From Magnetospirillum sp. SS-4 (GTDB taxonomy: Bacteria > Pseudomonadota > Alphaproteobacteria > Rhodospirillales > Magnetospirillaceae), in NCBI RefSeq assembly GCF_902729425.1, contig NZ_CACVCH010000043.1, positions 1-64,000 of the forward strand: 64,000 nucleotides of DNA, read 5' to 3'. The first letter of the stretch is position 1. Every line of letters starts with the position of its first letter. Below the pieces are notes generated by a model. That model was not told the DNA's origin. It ran no database searches and saw nothing but the letters and a program-made list of their open reading frames with translations. The translations under genes were made by a program, and so were the position numbers. Shown here one piece after another: positions 17,101 through 24,501 of this stretch.

Positions 17101-17833
17101 TGCGCGCGGCGGCGCAGGCGGAATCCAGCAGCGCGCCGGCCTCCTTGGTCCGCGATGCGTTGATCTGCGCCCGCACCACCGCCAACTGCAACGACAGGGT
17201 CTGCGGATGCGCCGCCCCCAGGGCGGCGGCGGCGGCCTTGGCGGCGGCCTGATAGACCGTGACGGCCGGATCGAAGCGGGCCTGGGACTGATGGAATTCC
17301 GCCAGCGCCTGGGCGATCTTCAGGGTTTCGGGATGGCCCTCGCCCAGCGCCGCCTGCGCCATCTTCAGCGCCGTCAGGAAGCTGGCCTCGGCCGCCTCGA
17401 TCTGACCGCCCAGATTCTGGAGCGCCGCCAGATCGGTGGCGCTGATGATGGTGGCAAGGTGCCCCTCGCCCAGATTGTCGCGGGCGATGGACAGGGCCTG
17501 CGCCGCCTCCCCGGTCGCTTTGGCGAGGTCGCCGCCGCCGGCCGAGGCGATGGCCTGCTGATGCGCCCGGTTCCACAGCATGGCGGCCCGCTGCTTGGCC
17601 TGGGGCACGGCGGAGGCCGCCTGCTGCCTTTCCGCCACCCAGGCCGGCATCGCGTCCCGCAGCTTCGAGATTTCGGCGCCAAGGCGCATGACCTCCTCGG
17701 CCTGACCGGCCCGCATGGCCTGACCGGACTTCGCGATCAGGTCGTCGGCCGGTTCGGCCCAGGCCGGGGTGAGCAGCAGCCAAGCCGCCAGCAAGACAGA
17801 GCCAAGGGTGGTGACGGCGCGGCATGGTGTCAT
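14174..17833 (-). CDS. Periplasmic TPR-repeat protein with C-terminal CHAT caspase-like domain
   Basis: About 1219 residues. A signal peptide (VTTLGSVLLAAWLLLTPAWA) indicates export. Residues about 40-650 are a long run of TPR/Kinesin-light-chain-type repeats (for example HPTTMTTMNNLALLYESQG and HPDTIASTNNLAYLYMLKG). A helical linker follows. The last 250 residues are a CHAT domain with the histidine motif LHIATHGFFLKAD (near 1047) and the cysteine motif LSACETGLGEVHEGEG (near 1131), the His/Cys dyad of caspase-like proteases. CHAT proteins act as regulated proteases, TPRs as substrate or partner scaffolds. ATG 17833 follows GGGAGAG. It lies 38 bases after the cyclase stop. A soluble periplasmic CHAT beside a CHASE2 sensor suggests joint envelope sensing. 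Confidence 0.88.
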   Translation of the reverse strand: MTPCRAVTTLGSVLLAAWLLLTPAWAEPADDLIAKSGQAMRAGQAEEVMRLGAEISKLRDAMPAWVAERQQAASAVPQAKQRAAMLWNRAHQQAIASAGGGDLAKATGEAAQALSIARDNLGEGHLATIISATDLAALQNLGGQIEAAEASFLTALKMAQAALGEGHPETLKIAQALAEFHQSQARFDPAVTVYQAAAKAAAAALGAAHPQTLSLQLAVVRAQINASRTKEAGALLDSACAAARKTYGPAHAEFSRCLALQGQFKRQMGEFNAAAGLYDQALAIQKLAVPPTHPLSLATRMDAGGVYHRQGRLAEAQAMLEGVVKDAGTTSDTASQLSAKGDLADVLDDRGDYAAAEAMAREVLEQQTARLGAAHPNTVAALSSLASIYRKQGRLVEAEKAFQDAWERYRKILGENHRSTVIAANNLGEILEKEGIYERAEPFLRGALEGSRKSFGETHPTTMTTMNNLALLYESQGVFDKAEPLYQSVIAVFSKTIGPKHPDTIASTNNLAYLYMLKGEYDRAAAMFRQVHEAWVKAYGPRHQNTLKALNNLARATHRLGKLKEAEPLFNQALAARRAVLGETHIDTLRSMHDLAALHRSAKRLKEAEDLLRKTLALNESVLGPAHPYTFETLNTLAAVQEDKGDAKAAAETRKTTFTRRTDFLNRVLYVTGDNAREGYVRLHSPELASYVAALSRLDESAAGRALLEVSLNRKGLLLKVASEIQQITRLSRDPELTRMTEELAEARKRLAALTLSGPTEETKNNHIEVVNKLEEDIDTLQGNLGRASARFQRTVKSIAVDDLVKALPDDAVLVDFFIHGEDGQQKLVAGVLRKDAGVPVFGLVKFDSLAAIDAAILKYRAEIQNEDVDFDDLLDIGEEVHKLVWQPLERLLGGRAKVYVVPDGSLNILPIAAMVEKNRKYLIERVDLHVLNSTRDLLPSPVKAASGGYMINAGPDYNTEEVVGKETLEKARSRSANPDVMNAVRGMSSGMRGLKFDPLPGAEKEGQLIQKTVEGQGKATTIYSKGAAQEKVLREMSQPPEVLHIATHGFFLKADDTLRKRLLKLQRSSDFSFPPPGDNPLLRAGLAFAGINSNAGVLGEIDTDNDGVLTALEVLGLDLAGTRLAILSACETGLGEVHEGEGVYGLRRAFQEAGVQSVVSSLWEVSDAGTQTLMAALYKRLLAGKTPHDALREAQLEMLRNPQWSMPYIWSAFFMVGG

Positions 17834-17871
17834 CGAAGTCTCTCCCAAAGCAGGTCGGCGACGAAAGCCCC

Positions 17872-19932
17872 CTACTTCTCCTTGTGCGTATAGACCCCGT
17901 CCCAGGCATCACCGGGCGGGTCCTCGCGGAAATGGGCGATGCGGTCAAGATAGATGCGATAGATCATCCGGTCCGGCTCCTCGGCCGCCAGGGCGGCGAA
18001 GATGGCCTCGGCCCCGTCCCAGTCCTGGGCGCGATACAAGGCCAGGCCCGAATGGTGGCGATCGATCCGGGCCAGGGCCGCCGCGTCGGCCGATCCCTCG
18101 AAGCCCAGCGGCTCGAACAGCCCGACCGGGGTGTCCTTGCCCTTGACCCGCACCAGATCCAGTTCGCGGACGATCAGGTCCGGCACCGCCGCCCTGGTGT
18201 ATTCGCTGATCATCAGGTTGACGCCGTATTGCTTGGTCAGGCTTTCGATGCGCGAGCCCAGGTTGACCGCGTCGCCCAGCACGGTATAGGCCATGCGGAA
18301 GTCCGAGCCCATGTTGCCGACATTCATGATGCCGGTGTTGAGGCCGATGCCGACCTTGATGGGCTTCCAGCCGCGGGCGATGAAGTCGTCGCGCAGGTCC
18401 TCCATCCTCTTGACCATGCCGAGCGCCGCCTCGATGGCGTGGCGGGCGTGGTCCGGGTCGTGCAGCGGCGCTCCCCAGAACGCCATGATGGCGTCGCCCA
18501 TGTACTTGTCGATGGTGCCGCGATGGTCGTGGATGACGTGGGTCATGGGGCTGAGGAAGGCGTTCATCAGCACCGTCAGTTCCTGCGGCGCCAGCCCCTC
18601 CGAGATGGTGGTGAAGCCGCGCACGTCGGAGAACAGCACCGTCATCTCGCGGGACTCGCCGCCCACCGTCACCTGCTGGCCGCTCCGGTTCATCTCGGCC
18701 ACCAGCTCCGGCGGAATGTACTGACCGAAGGTCTTGGCGATCTGCTGCTTCTGGCTGCGCTCCACCAGATACTGGCGGAATTCCATGAGCAGGTAGCTGA
18801 GCACGATGGCCAGCACCACGTAGAAGGTGGGCAGCACCAGCCCGGCATTGACGTAGAGCATGGTCGACAGGCCGAAGAACCCTACCGCCAGCCCCAGGAC
18901 GCACAGGCCGCGCAGCAGCGGCCGGGTCAGGGCCAGCGACAGAACCACCATGGCCATCATCGCCACCATGGCGGCGGCGGCGGCGGTTCCCGGACCGGCG
19001 GCGCGCAGCGGCGCGCCCTTGAGGATGGAACTGATGGAATCGGCGATGATCTCGACTCCGTAGACCATGCCGACGGGGGTGTCGAACCAGTCGTGCGACA
19101 CCTCAGAGGTGTCGCCGACCACCACGATCTTGTCCTTGATCCAGAAGCTCAGCTCCATCCGCTCGCTGTCGTCGAGACCGGAGATGTCGAGGAATTCCAG
19201 GGCGCTGATCCCGGCCGACTGGCTGAGAAAACGGGTGCCGGCGGGAAGCGGCGGGAAATCGATGTAAAGCCTGTTCTCGTGGTCGAGCGGAACCCGCAGG
19301 CCGCCCAGCACCAGGGTGTTGCCGTCCAGCTTGGGCTCGACCCCCAGGAACATGGCCGCCGCCTTGACGGCGAAGGGCCAGCCGCCCTTCTCGCCGGTCA
19401 TCTCGGGATAGATGCGCAGCCGCGACAGCGAGGTCACCAGCTTGCTGTTGGACTGGATGTTGGTGTAGGCGCTGGCCGAAGCCTGGTCCAGCATCGCGGT
19501 GGGATAGTTGATCTTGACGAACGCGCCGTCGCGGAACTCGCCCTGGGCCACCAGCAGGGTATTGCCGGCCTCCCTCAGCGTCTGCGCCAGCTTGGGGTCC
19601 TCGCCATAGGACGACGGAAAATCCATCAGCATGTCGACGGCGATGACCTTGGCGCCCAGTTCCTTCAGGTTGGCGACGATGGCGGCGATGTCGGTGCGCC
19701 GCAGGGGGAAGCTTTTATACGCCTTGAAGAATGCCTCGTCGGTATTGACCAGCACCACTTCCGGCGACACCGTCAAAGCCCGGGTATCGCCATAGGCCAT
19801 GCGCATCTGGTGGCGGATGGTGATGGTCTGATCTTCCAGCAGGGCGAACCATTCGAAATGCTGGGCAGGAATGGCGATCAGGAAGAACAGGATGGTAAAG
19901 ACAATATCGTAGCGCTTCGACTTTCCGCTCAT
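17872..19932 (-). CDS. CHASE2-domain adenylate cyclase (class III)
   Basis: About 686 residues. An N-terminal signal-anchor helix precedes a periplasmic CHASE2 sensor (about 30-330: DIAAIVANLKELGAKVIAVDM, and VVLVNTDEAFFKAY). Three closely spaced transmembrane helices follow near 340-420. The catalytic domain has the two metal aspartates in VLFSDVRGFTTISE (near 437) and DKYMGDAIMAFWGAP (near 484, with the adenine-selecting Lys), and the transition-state Asn/Arg in GDAVNLGSRIE. All key residues for cAMP synthesis are present. A short TPR-like tail (HHSGLALYRAQDWDGAEAIFAALA) ends the protein. Start ATG 19932 follows a G-run. It is probably cotranscribed with the FecR gene upstream and CHAT downstream. 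Confidence 0.9.
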   Translation of the reverse strand: MSGKSKRYDIVFTILFFLIAIPAQHFEWFALLEDQTITIRHQMRMAYGDTRALTVSPEVVLVNTDEAFFKAYKSFPLRRTDIAAIVANLKELGAKVIAVDMLMDFPSSYGEDPKLAQTLREAGNTLLVAQGEFRDGAFVKINYPTAMLDQASASAYTNIQSNSKLVTSLSRLRIYPEMTGEKGGWPFAVKAAAMFLGVEPKLDGNTLVLGGLRVPLDHENRLYIDFPPLPAGTRFLSQSAGISALEFLDISGLDDSERMELSFWIKDKIVVVGDTSEVSHDWFDTPVGMVYGVEIIADSISSILKGAPLRAAGPGTAAAAAMVAMMAMVVLSLALTRPLLRGLCVLGLAVGFFGLSTMLYVNAGLVLPTFYVVLAIVLSYLLMEFRQYLVERSQKQQIAKTFGQYIPPELVAEMNRSGQQVTVGGESREMTVLFSDVRGFTTISEGLAPQELTVLMNAFLSPMTHVIHDHRGTIDKYMGDAIMAFWGAPLHDPDHARHAIEAALGMVKRMEDLRDDFIARGWKPIKVGIGLNTGIMNVGNMGSDFRMAYTVLGDAVNLGSRIESLTKQYGVNLMISEYTRAAVPDLIVRELDLVRVKGKDTPVGLFEPLGFEGSADAAALARIDRHHSGLALYRAQDWDGAEAIFAALAAEEPDRMIYRIYLDRIAHFREDPPGDAWDGVYTHKEK

Positions 19933-19951
19933 GGCGCCCCCCAAAGGCGAA

Positions 19952-19977
19952 GGGCGCCCGCCTGGTGGCGGACGCCC
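19952..19977 (-). promoter_or_regulatory. Intercistronic GC-rich hairpin between FecR and cyclase genes
   Basis: Two 11-base arms (GGGCGCCCGCC on the plus strand and GGCGGACGCCC) pair with one mismatch around a 4-base loop, only 10 bases after the FecR-protein stop and 20 bases before the cyclase start. No T-run follows on the minus strand, so full termination is unlikely. Uneven expression of the two genes, or mRNA stabilisation, is possible. Confidence 0.55.
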
Positions 19978-19987
19978 GTTTCCCGGA

Positions 19988-20932
19988 TCAGTTGGCGTTG
20001 AGCTTCTCGTTGTAAACGAGCGCCTCCTTGTTCTTCATCTCGACGAGCTTCAGCTCGTTATAGGCGCGGATCAGCAGCGGACGCATCTCGTTGTCGTCCC
20101 TGTTGTCGTCGAAGTACTTGCGGTACAGGTCCATGGCCGCCACGGTCACGCCCTTCTCGTCCAGCAGGTTGGCGACCGAGAAGTCGTCCTTGGCGTTGAT
20201 GGCGCGAATCTTGGCGATGGACTCGGCCAGGGCCTTGTCCTCGGCCGCCGACAGCCAGATGATGCCGCCTTCCTTGTCGGTCTCGGCCACCTTGTTGGCG
20301 CCGTCCATCACCGCCACGGTGAAGCTGTGCTTGCCGGGAGCCAGTTCCGGCACCTTGAAGCGGACCAGATCGGAATCGGTTCCGGCCACCTTGTGGGCGG
20401 CGCCGCCGATGGTGACGACGAAGTCGTGCTTCTTGCCGAAGCTCTGCCAGGCCAGTTCCGGATAGGTGGCCGACAGGGTGATCTGCTGCACGACGCGCAA
20501 CTTGATCGGCCCCTCCTTCTGGACGGAGCGGCGCACCGTGGTATAGCGCTGGGCCTCGGCGAAGCGGTTGCCGAGACCGGCCACCAGATCGCCCGACGCG
20601 GCTTCCGGCGCCGACAGGGTGCCGCTGACCACCTTCAGCGCGGTTCCCGCGACCTCGATCTTGCTTCCGGCGGCGATGGTCTGGGCCATGTTGGTGGCCT
20701 GATCCACCAGCTTGCCCGAACCGTCGGAACCGGTGCGGATCATGTCGCCGGCGAACAGATACTTGTTGCGGGTGACCGGTTTCCAGGTGTTGCCGTCGCG
20801 CGAGTGCTCGACCGTGCCGCTCACCTGCATCAGCAGGGAAACCGGCGGATCGGCGGCGACAACCGTGCTCGGCGCCTGGGTCAGCAGCAGCCCCACCGCG
20901 ATAAACAGGGCAGTGAACAGTTTGGTCTTCAT
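19988..20932 (-). CDS. Exported FecR-domain protein, first gene of the CHAT/cyclase operon
   Basis: About 314 residues. A clear signal peptide ([23 protein letters not shown]) is followed by a FecR-type domain (about 30-130: [34 protein letters not shown], and a KLVDQATN stretch). The strand-rich middle contains a conserved [13 protein letters not shown] element, resembling a carbohydrate- or peptide-recognition fold. The C-terminus is helical and TPR-like ([16 protein letters not shown]...[10 protein letters not shown]). Two adjacent ATGs exist; the second (20932) is better spaced from the AAGGAGG site. In FecR itself the family passes a surface signal across the periplasm. Here no TonB receptor or sigma factor is adjacent, so a sensory or scaffold role for the cyclase/CHAT system is inferred. 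Confidence 0.8.
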   Translation of the reverse strand: MKTKLFTALFIAVGLLLTQAPSTVVAADPPVSLLMQVSGTVEHSRDGNTWKPVTRNKYLFAGDMIRTGSDGSGKLVDQATNMAQTIAAGSKIEVAGTALKVVSGTLSAPEAASGDLVAGLGNRFAEAQRYTTVRRSVQKEGPIKLRVVQQITLSATYPELAWQSFGKKHDFVVTIGGAAHKVAGTDSDLVRFKVPELAPGKHSFTVAVMDGANKVAETDKEGGIIWLSAAEDKALAESIAKIRAINAKDDFSVANLLDEKGVTVAAMDLYRKYFDDNRDDNEMRPLLIRAYNELKLVEMKNKEALVYNEKLNAN

Positions 20933-20988
20933 CATGGCCTCCTTAGCCGACTCCTTGCACTCTACCACACAACCACGGGCCGGATAAT

Positions 20989-21013
20989 CGGGCGCTTACA
21001 CTACACGCGCCCG
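20989..21013 (-). terminator. Perfect 7-bp hairpin just after the DD-carboxypeptidase stop
   Basis: CGGGCGC and GCGCCCG form a perfect stem around an 11-base loop, three bases beyond the TAA of the minus-strand carboxypeptidase gene. No uridine run follows, only ATTAT. It is therefore a weak or factor-assisted terminator candidate. It separates that gene from the FecR/CHAT operon. Confidence 0.45.
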
Positions 21014-21015
21014 AA

Positions 21016-22272
21016 TTAACGCGCGGAAATCATGCGGAACCGGCGTTCGTCCTCCAGTGCGCCATTCAACATGACCGGTGTCAAGACCAGACAGCGCTCC
21101 TCGCCCACCCGGGCGCGCTCGGCCAGGCAGGTGTCGACGGCGCGGCGCTCGGCCAGGCCGACGATCAGGCCGCGATACCGCAGCAGCCCATCCCTCGGCT
21201 TGAGGACGATCAGCGCCGTGCCGCCGCCCAGCCGGGAGGAAAGCTCGCGATGAACCGTGGCCAATTGCCGTGCGACCTTGCTCCGATCGACGCCGAACGC
21301 CACCTCCAGCGCCCAGCCCGGCGGGACCGGGCGGCCGGCCGCCACCTGGGCGCCAAGGCCGCCCGAGCGAATTCCGCAGGCCTGCATGGACAGGTCCGGC
21401 GGCGGGTCGGACAGATTGACCACGGCGGCCAGCGGCCGGCCGGGGGCGGGTTCCGTCCTCAGCGCCCGCTCCATGGCGCCCTGGACGGTGGCGAGGCGCT
21501 GGGCCGAACTGCCCGCCCCCATCACCACCGCCACGGCGCGGCGACCGCCACGGCTGGCCACCGCCACCAGATTGTATCCGGCCGGGCAGGTAAAGCCGGT
21601 CTTCATACCCTCGGCGCCGGGGAAATTGGCGAGAAAGCCATTGACCGAGGGCAACGACCGCCCCTTCCAGGTGGTGTCGCGACTGGCGAAGATGGGCCTG
21701 AAACCGGGAAAATCCCGCTCGATGGCCAGGGCCAGGACCGCCATGTCGCGAGGGGTGGAGACGTGGCCGGCGGCCGTCATGCCGGTGGCGTTGCGGAAAC
21801 TGGACGAGGTCATGCCCAGGCGGCGCGCCTCGGCGGTCATGCGCTCGGCGAAGGCCGCCTCGCTGCCGGCCAGATGCTCGGCCACCGCCACGGCGGCGTC
21901 GTTGCCCGAGCGGACGATCATGGCCTTGAGGGCGGCCCCCAGGGTTATGGACTCCCCGGTCCGCAGCCCAAGCACGGAGCCGCCCTGCGAGGCGGCGGCC
22001 GGCGAGACCGCGATGACCGCGTCCAGCGAGGCCTTGCCGGCCTCGACGGCGCGAAACGCCACATAGGCGGTCATCATCTTGGTCAGGGAGGCGGGATGAT
22101 GCGGCCGGCCGCCGCCCTGGTCCGACAGGACCGTCCCGGTAAGGGCGTCGACGGTCAGGACGACGAGCGGCCCGTCAGCCGGCCTGGCGTCGGCGGCAGG
22201 CGCCGCCGCCGGCGCGGCGAGTCCGAAGGCCAGGGAAACGATGGCGAGAAGCTTCCCCGTCCGGCTGATCAC
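21016..22272 (-). CDS. D-alanyl-D-alanine carboxypeptidase (penicillin-binding protein, S11)
   Basis: About 418 residues. A periplasmic DD-carboxypeptidase that trims the terminal D-alanine of peptidoglycan stem peptides. The three S11 motifs are visible: SLTK (active-site Ser, in PHHPASLTKMMTAY), SGN (MIVRSGNDAAVAVAEHL) and KTG (EGMKTGFTCPAGYNLV). The GTG start at 22272 is chosen because it gives a textbook signal peptide (RTGKLLAIVSLAFGLAAPAAA). Upstream in-frame codons would add a non-signal extension. The C-terminal 130 residues are not the usual PBP5 membrane-anchor domain; they look globular with scattered Cys and no recognised family. The gene lies downstream of the hairpin array at 22355-22556. 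Confidence 0.87.
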   Translation of the reverse strand: MISRTGKLLAIVSLAFGLAAPAAAPAADARPADGPLVVLTVDALTGTVLSDQGGGRPHHPASLTKMMTAYVAFRAVEAGKASLDAVIAVSPAAASQGGSVLGLRTGESITLGAALKAMIVRSGNDAAVAVAEHLAGSEAAFAERMTAEARRLGMTSSSFRNATGMTAAGHVSTPRDMAVLALAIERDFPGFRPIFASRDTTWKGRSLPSVNGFLANFPGAEGMKTGFTCPAGYNLVAVASRGGRRAVAVVMGAGSSAQRLATVQGAMERALRTEPAPGRPLAAVVNLSDPPPDLSMQACGIRSGGLGAQVAAGRPVPPGWALEVAFGVDRSKVARQLATVHRELSSRLGGGTALIVLKPRDGLLRYRGLIVGLAERRAVDTCLAERARVGEERCLVLTPVMLNGALEDERRFRMISAR

Positions 22273-22354
22273 GACATTTTCCACCGGGCCAGCATAATCC
22301 TCCCGCAGCGGGAAGGCCATCGCCGCCTGGGGCGGACGCGATCATGGCCGGATT

Positions 22355-22384
22355 GCCGATGCGCATGTGGCCGATGCGCATGTG
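22355..22384. repeat. Perfect tandem duplication of a 15-mer
   Basis: GCCGATGCGCATGTG occurs twice back to back (22355-22369 and 22370-22384). Each copy contains the self-complementary ATGCGCAT. It directly adjoins the hairpin array. It could be a regulatory site for the carboxypeptidase gene (its start is about 80 bases away) or a mark of slippage duplication. Confidence 0.7.
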
Positions 22385-22386
22385 AA

Positions 22387-22556
22387 GGAGGAGGGAGCGT
22401 TTGGGGATCGCCCCCTCCTCCAAGCCCCTCCGCGACACTGGGGTTCGGGGATGGTCGCGGAGGAACGTCGTCGTGGTGCGGTGAGGGGAGGACGTTGGGG
22501 GCATCCTCCCCTCTTCGTATCCACCCGCGGCGTTGGGGTTCGGGGATTGCCGCGGG
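22387..22556. repeat. Array of four hairpins made of two copies of a ~95-bp two-hairpin unit
   Basis: Arms and loops were read directly. Hairpin A: 22387-22395 pairs with 22413-22421 (9 bp, 17-base loop). Hairpin B: 22427-22436 pairs with 22454-22463 (10 bp, 17-base loop). Hairpin C: 22483-22492 pairs with 22504-22513 (10 bp, 11-base loop). Hairpin D: 22524-22531 pairs with 22549-22556 (8 bp, 17-base loop). B and D have different stems but share the loop core TGGGGTTCGGGGAT, 95 bases apart. A and C share loop text CGTT..GGGG. Stems changing while loops stay constant is the mark of conserved RNA or DNA structure, like REP-type intergenic elements. Confidence 0.75.
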
Positions 22557-22576
22557 CAGAACGCGCTCCACCGGAA

Positions 22577-23614
22577 TCAGGTGGACGTAGCCTCCTGACT
22601 CCATTTCCGTATCATGGCGGCCGGCGGCGCCGGGTCCGCGGGCAAGGTGAAACTGAAGGTGCTGCCTTCTCCCGCCGCCGACGCGACCTTGACGGCGCCG
22701 CCCAGCCGTTCGACCAGCCGGCGAACCACCGCCAGCCCCATGCCGACGCCGCCGCCGGCGGCAGCCTCGGTCTCGTGGGGGCGGTAGAAAATCTCGAACA
22801 TCCGCGCCACCCGGCCGGGCGCGATGCCGATGCCGTTGTCGCGCACGCTGAATTCGACCATGGCGCCGACACGCGACGCCGAGACGTGAATGACCGGACG
22901 CCGGCCCGCCGAGCGGAAGCGGATGCCGTTGTCGATCAGTTGAACGAAGATCTCCACCAGCGAGGCATGATCGGCGGCGACGTCTGGCAGCGGATCGACC
23001 ACCAGGGCGACGTCGGCTTTGCTCAGGCTCTCGCCCAGGCGCTGGCGCGCCACGCCGACGGCTCCGATGGCGGAAGTCCTGGTTTCCGGCTGCGGCAGGC
23101 TGTCCACCGAGGCATAGGCGCGAAGGCCGCTGACCAGCGCCTTCATCCGCCGGGCGGCGTCCACCACATGGCCGACATAGACGCGGCCCTCCTCGTCCAG
23201 TCCGTCGCGCCCGTGATGTTCCAGCAACTGGGCATAGGCGACCATGCGACGCAACGGTTCCTGCATGTCGTGGGACGAGACGTGGGCCACCCGTTCCAGG
23301 TCGACCACATAGCGGCGCAGACGCTCGCGGCTTTCGCTCAACTCGGCCTCGCGGAGCCTCAGTTCGGCGACGGCGCGGCGGTGCTGGCGGACGACGTGGA
23401 ACAACGCCAGAGTGACGCCCGCCACCCCGGCCAGCAACATGGCGATACCGCCGGCCCGGCTGAATTCCGACCACAGGGGCTGGATCGATTCGCCCGGCAG
23501 TATCCGGCGGGCGACTCCGGCATCCCACCACAGCCCAAGCCAGGCGACCGCCACCATCACGCCGCCGAACAACGGCAACAGGCGCCGGGCGCCGCCGTCT
23601 CCGTAACGATCCAT
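22577..23614 (-). CDS. Membrane sensor histidine kinase (phytochrome-type HisKA)
   Basis: About 345 residues. Two transmembrane helices (LLPLFGGVMVAVAWLGLWW and GIAMLLAGVAGVTLALFHVV) enclose a periplasmic loop of only about 25 residues. A coiled coil follows, then a dimerisation helix with phospho-acceptor His in VAHVSSHDMQEPLRRM. The ATPase domain has N (QLIDNGIRFRS), G1 (DNGIGIAP) and G2 (GGGVGMGLAVVRRL) boxes. The SSHDMQEPLR variant is typical of phytochrome-like kinases. The ATG 23614 follows GGGAGAGG. It diverges from the OmpR-type regulator at 23797, its probable partner. Confidence 0.88.
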   Translation of the reverse strand: MDRYGDGGARRLLPLFGGVMVAVAWLGLWWDAGVARRILPGESIQPLWSEFSRAGGIAMLLAGVAGVTLALFHVVRQHRRAVAELRLREAELSESRERLRRYVVDLERVAHVSSHDMQEPLRRMVAYAQLLEHHGRDGLDEEGRVYVGHVVDAARRMKALVSGLRAYASVDSLPQPETRTSAIGAVGVARQRLGESLSKADVALVVDPLPDVAADHASLVEIFVQLIDNGIRFRSAGRRPVIHVSASRVGAMVEFSVRDNGIGIAPGRVARMFEIFYRPHETEAAAGGGVGMGLAVVRRLVERLGGAVKVASAAGEGSTFSFTLPADPAPPAAMIRKWSQEATST

Positions 23615-23796
23615 GGAAGAAGCCTCTCCCGGCACGGCAAACCCCACTTTTCCGGCGATACTCCGGCCATGTCGGCCGATTGCTCATGACGGCTGTTATA
23701 CCCGCTTTATCGGAACGGATTTACGGTGGCGATTGAATTGCCCGTCAATACCCTGTAAACGGTTTGTGAATGCATACATGCTGATCGGAGAAAGAC

Positions 23797-24501
23797 TTGC
23801 CGGTGAAAGCCCATGTCCTGATCGTCGAGGACGAACCGGTGACCCGTGCCAAACTGGCGGCCTATCTGACCGCCGACGGCTTTCAGGTCAGCGAGGCGGG
23901 GGATGCCCGCGACATGAAATCGATCCTCGCCCGCTCGGTTCCGGACGTGGTCCTGCTCGACATCAACCTTCCCGACGAAAGCGGCCTGATCCTGGCCCGC
24001 GAATTGCGCGCCAGGTCGTCGGTGGGCATCATCCTGGTGACCGCCCGCCAGGACGAGACCGACCGCATCGTCGGGCTGGAGATCGGCGCCGACGACTACA
24101 TCACCAAGCCGTTCAACCCCCGCGAACTGGCGGTGCGGGTCCGCAATCTCCAACGGCGGGTGGCGCCCACCATGGCGGCGGAACGCTCGGCCTCCGGCCT
24201 TTACGTCTTCGCCGGCTGGCGGCTGGATTGCGACGCCCGCCAACTGCTCTCCCCCACCGGCGAGAATGTCCGGCTGACGCGGGGAGAATTCGACGTGCTG
24301 GCGGCGCTGGCCCGCAATGCCGGCCGCGCCCTGACCAGGGATCAGCTGCTCGACCTCACCCAGCATGACGGCGAGGCGGTGATCGACCGCACCATCGACG
24401 TCCTGGTCGGACGGCTGCGCCGCAAGATCGAACAGGATTCCCGCCACCCCAGCGTCATCCTGACCGTCCACGGCATCGGCTACCGGCTGGTCGCCGGCTG
24501 A
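23797..24501 (+). CDS. OmpR/PhoB-family response regulator
   Basis: 234 residues. The receiver domain (1-120) has the acidic pair in IVEDEPVTR, the phospho-acceptor Asp in VVLLDINLPDESG, the switch Thr in ILVTARQ, and Lys in YITKPFNPREL. The C-terminal winged helix (about 135-234) has the OmpR signature LTRGEFDVLAALARNAGRALTRDQLL and ends with VHGIGYRLV. The TTG start (23797) is preferred, with a GGAGAA ribosome site; a GTG two codons later is possible. The gene diverges from a kinase and overlaps the 3' end of the convergent hybrid kinase by 22 bases. Confidence 0.88.
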   Translation: MPVKAHVLIVEDEPVTRAKLAAYLTADGFQVSEAGDARDMKSILARSVPDVVLLDINLPDESGLILARELRARSSVGIILVTARQDETDRIVGLEIGADDYITKPFNPRELAVRVRNLQRRVAPTMAAERSASGLYVFAGWRLDCDARQLLSPTGENVRLTRGEFDVLAALARNAGRALTRDQLLDLTQHDGEAVIDRTIDVLVGRLRRKIEQDSRHPSVILTVHGIGYRLVAG

